Below, one piece after another: positions 3,906-6,663 of a stretch of 6,663 nucleotides of DNA (position 1 is its first letter; each line of letters opens with the position of its first letter). Origin of the DNA: an uncultured Eubacteriales bacterium (GTDB taxonomy: Bacteria > Bacillota > Clostridia > Oscillospirales > Oscillospiraceae); contig USCO01000117.1 in NCBI GenBank assembly GCA_900553135.1, positions 1 through 6,663 of the forward strand. Direction: 5' to 3'. Position numbers and translations under genes: made by a program. The notes under the pieces are model-generated. The model was not told the origin of the DNA. It was given only the letters and a program-made list of their open reading frames with translations, and did no database searches.

Positions 3906-6663
3906 ATGTCCCAAAAGATACCGTTTTTACAGATGTTCGCCGCCCTGACCCAGTGGCAGGAGTTTGTCAACGCCATGGAGGGCTGGCTCATTGTGGAGGC
4001 CGCCATCGACCGGCAAAGCCGCAGCGCGGTGGTCACCCTGGAAGGGGCGGCGGGCGCCGGTCCCAACCTGATCGCCCAGGCCCAGGAGGCCGTGGCCCGG
4101 TGTTATGGGCTGAACTCTGTAAAGCTAAATTGCATTACAACAAAAGAGCCGGAAACGCCTGCTCCGGTCCAGCCTCAACCCGAAGCTAAGGCCGAGCCCA
4201 AGCCTGAGCCCAAGTCCGCGGAACCCGCCCAGAAGACGGCTCCCGCTCCTGTTGCAGCGGAGGAAGAGAAGCCCGCTGAACCTGTGGACGCCTTTGCCCG
4301 GGCCGAAGCCATCCGGGCCGCTGCCCTGAAAAAGGTGAAGCACAGCGCTCCCGCTGCCAAGAAGGGGAGCGGCAAGAAGGACGGCGGCAAGGCCATCTTC
4401 GGACGGAAGATCCGCCGTGCCCCCATTCCCATCGGGGACCTGGAGCTGGACATGGGCTACGTGGTGGTGGAGGGCGACGTGTTCGCCATCGAGAACCGGG
4501 AGCTGAAAAAGCGCAACTCCTGGGTGGTGGCCTTTGACGTCACCGACTATACCGGCTCCATCCGGGTGAGCAAGTTCTTCCCCCAGGCAGACGAGGCCAA
4601 ACCCTTGGTAGACGGAGTGAAGAAAGGAATGCACCTTGTCATCCAGGGGCGGCTGAACATGGACCGTTTCTACGGCGACATGGTGCTGGAGCCCACGGCG
4701 GTGTGCCTGGGCGAAAAGACCATGCGCATGGACAACGCCCCGGAGAAGCGGGTGGAGCTCCACCTGCACACCACCATGTCGGCCATGGACGCCCTGACGG
4801 CGGTTGGGCCCAAGCTGGGCCCGGAGAAGAACGTGGTCAAGCGGGCCCAGGCCTGGGGCCACCGGGCCATCGCCATCACCGACCACGGCGTAGCTCAGTC
4901 CTTCCCCGACGCCTGGCACTCGGCCAAGGGGATCAAAATTCTCTATGGCGTAGAATCCTACTTTCTCAACGACGTGGACGACCGGGTGGTGGTCCACGGC
5001 CAGCCCTGCCAGGATTTTCCCCAAGAAATCGTCTGCTTTGACATTGAGACCACCGGCCTGGACAAGCGGCGGGAGGTCATCATTGAGATCGGCGCGGCGG
5101 TGCTGAAAAACGGGGAGGTCACTGACACCTTTAACACCTTCGTGGCCCCGGGGCGCATTTTAAGCCCGGAAATCATCCACCTTACCGGCATCACCGACGA
5201 GATGCTGGTGGGCGCGCCCTCCCAGGAGGAGGCCCTGCGGGCTTTCCTTGACTTCGTGGGGGACCGGCCCCTGGCCGCCCACAACGCCGAGTTCGACATG
5301 GGCTTTATCTCCGCCGGGTGCCGTAAGTACGGCATTCCGTTCAAAAATCCCTCCATTGACAGCCTGATCCTGGCCCAGAACCTGCTGCCCGAGCTTGGCA
5401 AGTACAAGCTGGACATTGTGGCGGAATATCTCCAGCTACCCGCCTTCAACCACCACCGGGCCAGCGACGACGCCGCCACCGTGGCCTACATGCTGCCTCC
5501 CTTCTTTGAAAAGCTGGAGGCCATGGGGGTCCACCGCCTGGAGGACATCAACGCCGCCATGCCAAAGCTGCGCAAGGGCGGAAAGGCCCGGCGGCAGCCC
5601 AAGCACCTCATCGTCCTGGCCAAGGACCAGACGGGACTGCGGAACCTCTATAAGCTCATCTCCCTGGCCCACCTGGAGCACTTTAAGCGCTATCCCATCA
5701 TGCCTAAGTCGGTCATTAACGAGAACCGGGAAGGACTTATCATCGGCTCGGCCTGCGAGGCGGGCGAGCTGTTCCAGGCCGTGGTGGCCGACAAGGACTG
5801 GGAGGAGCTCAAGCGCATCGCCTCCTGGTACGACTTTTTGGAGATTCAGCCCATCTGCAACAACCAGTTCATGCTGCGCAAGGGCATGGTGCGAAGCGAG
5901 GAGGAGCTGCGGGACTTCAACCGAACCATCGTGCGTCTGGGCGAGGAGCTGGGCAAGCCGGTGTGCGCCACCGGCGACGTCCACTTCCTGGACCCCGAGG
6001 ACGAGATTTACCGCCACATCCTCCTGGCCAGTAAGGGCTTTGAGGACGCCGACGAGTCCTTGCCCATCTACTTCAAAACCACCGAGGAGATGCTCCAGGA
6101 GTTTGCTTACCTGGGGAAGGAGAAGGCCTACGAGGTGGTGGTGAAAAACACCAACCTTATTGCCGACTGGTGCGACCCCATCGAGCCCCTGCCCAAGGGA
6201 TTGTTTGCCCCCAAGCTGGAGGACTCCGACGGGGAGCTGAAGCGCCTGGTGTGGGGCAAGGCCCACGAGCTCTACGGCGAGGAGCCGCCCCAGATCGTGG
6301 TGGACCGTATCAACGTGGAGCTGGGCGACATCATCCGGTGTAAGTACGACGTCATTTATATGTCCGCCCAGAAGCTGGTGCAGAACTCCCTGGAGCACGG
6401 CTACCTGGTGGGCTCCCGTGGATCGGTGGGCTCCTCTCTGGTGGCCTTCATGTCGGGCATCACGGAGGTAAACTCCCTGCCCGCCCACTACCGCTGCCCC
6501 AAGTGCAAGCACTCCGACTTTGACTACGCCCAGGACCCCGCCCATCCCTACGGCTGCGGCGCGGACATGCCCGACGCCAACTGTCCCATCTGCGGCACGC
6601 CCTATATGAAGGACGGCTTCAACATCCCCTTCGAGACCTTCCTGGGCTTCGGCGGCGACAAGG
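3906..6663 (+). CDS. polC: DNA polymerase III alpha subunit, PolC type, 3' truncated by window edge
   Basis: PolC is the replicative polymerase of Firmicutes, with 3'-5' proofreading in the same chain. The frame is open for 919 codons and runs off the window; family members have about 1,400-1,450 residues. In order: a short N-terminal domain (about 1-78); a Pro/Ala/Lys/Glu-rich linker (about 80-165) with an EPKPEPK repeat; an OB fold (about 184-268); and the PHP domain, starting with VELHLHT (H286, H288) and ITDHG (324-328) and resuming after the exonuclease, with ATGDVHF (688-694). The DEDD exonuclease inserted in PHP shows DIETTG (D379, E381), HNAEFDMGF (459-467, D464) and HHRASDD (H517, D522). 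Then come YLVGSRGSVGSSLVA (833-847) and a zinc finger (C864, C867, C893, C896). The sequence stops just after FETFLGF, where the family continues into the PDIDLNF palm motif, so the polymerase catalytic acids are not visible. The start is ATG 3906, 23 nt after ispG. Confidence 0.97.
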   Translation, partial: MSQKIPFLQMFAALTQWQEFVNAMEGWLIVEAAIDRQSRSAVVTLEGAAGAGPNLIAQAQEAVARCYGLNSVKLNCITTKEPETPAPVQPQPEAKAEPKPEPKSAEPAQKTAPAPVAAEEEKPAEPVDAFARAEAIRAAALKKVKHSAPAAKKGSGKKDGGKAIFGRKIRRAPIPIGDLELDMGYVVVEGDVFAIENRELKKRNSWVVAFDVTDYTGSIRVSKFFPQADEAKPLVDGVKKGMHLVIQGRLNMDRFYGDMVLEPTAVCLGEKTMRMDNAPEKRVELHLHTTMSAMDALTAVGPKLGPEKNVVKRAQAWGHRAIAITDHGVAQSFPDAWHSAKGIKILYGVESYFLNDVDDRVVVHGQPCQDFPQEIVCFDIETTGLDKRREVIIEIGAAVLKNGEVTDTFNTFVAPGRILSPEIIHLTGITDEMLVGAPSQEEALRAFLDFVGDRPLAAHNAEFDMGFISAGCRKYGIPFKNPSIDSLILAQNLLPELGKYKLDIVAEYLQLPAFNHHRASDDAATVAYMLPPFFEKLEAMGVHRLEDINAAMPKLRKGGKARRQPKHLIVLAKDQTGLRNLYKLISLAHLEHFKRYPIMPKSVINENREGLIIGSACEAGELFQAVVADKDWEELKRIASWYDFLEIQPICNNQFMLRKGMVRSEEELRDFNRTIVRLGEELGKPVCATGDVHFLDPEDEIYRHILLASKGFEDADESLPIYFKTTEEMLQEFAYLGKEKAYEVVVKNTNLIADWCDPIEPLPKGLFAPKLEDSDGELKRLVWGKAHELYGEEPPQIVVDRINVELGDIIRCKYDVIYMSAQKLVQNSLEHGYLVGSRGSVGSSLVAFMSGITEVNSLPAHYRCPKCKHSDFDYAQDPAHPYGCGADMPDANCPICGTPYMKDGFNIPFETFLGFGGDK

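Noticed and set aside
5436..6545. 369-codon antisense open frame opposite polC
   Set aside because: It is a shadow of the polC reading frame, low-complexity in His, Gly and Val, with no domain. The + strand frame has all the PolC motifs.

Overview
The window is an ordinary housekeeping stretch from a GC-rich member of the Clostridia. An Oscillospiraceae-type gut anaerobe (Flavonifractor, Lawsonibacter or Oscillibacter-like) is my best guess. Two things suggest this: a PolC-type replicative polymerase, which is typical of Firmicutes, in strongly GC-biased DNA; and the order cdsA-dxr-rseP-ispG-polC, a familiar clostridial arrangement. The taxon is inferred from gene content and style, not from a marker search.

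All five genes are on the + strand. The 3' end of cdsA (bases 1-347) makes CDP-diacylglycerol for phospholipids. Then come complete dxr (382-1524), complete rseP (1594-2655), complete ispG (2845-3882) and the first 919 codons of polC (3906 to the window edge). The gaps are 34, 69, 189 and 23 nt. No convincing rho-independent terminator interrupts the series, so co-transcription is plausible, although the 189-nt gap before ispG could hold a processing site or a separate promoter.

Dxr and IspG catalyse the first committed step and the penultimate step of the MEP isoprenoid pathway. CdsA and RseP serve the membrane: phospholipid precursor supply and intramembrane proteolysis. PolC is the replicative polymerase with built-in 3'-5' proofreading. 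The shared theme is envelope, lipid and isoprenoid supply next to replication.

The only stretch not explained by genes is the 189-nt rseP-ispG gap. It is packed with inverted repeats: a palindrome touching the rseP stop codon, an AT-rich part, and two strong hairpins, the last ending at the ispG ribosome binding site. It looks like a dispersed intergenic repeat. A smaller GC-rich hairpin lies between dxr and rseP. I found no rRNA, tRNA, CRISPR array, insertion sequence, phage gene or defence system, and no evidence of a novel biological system.
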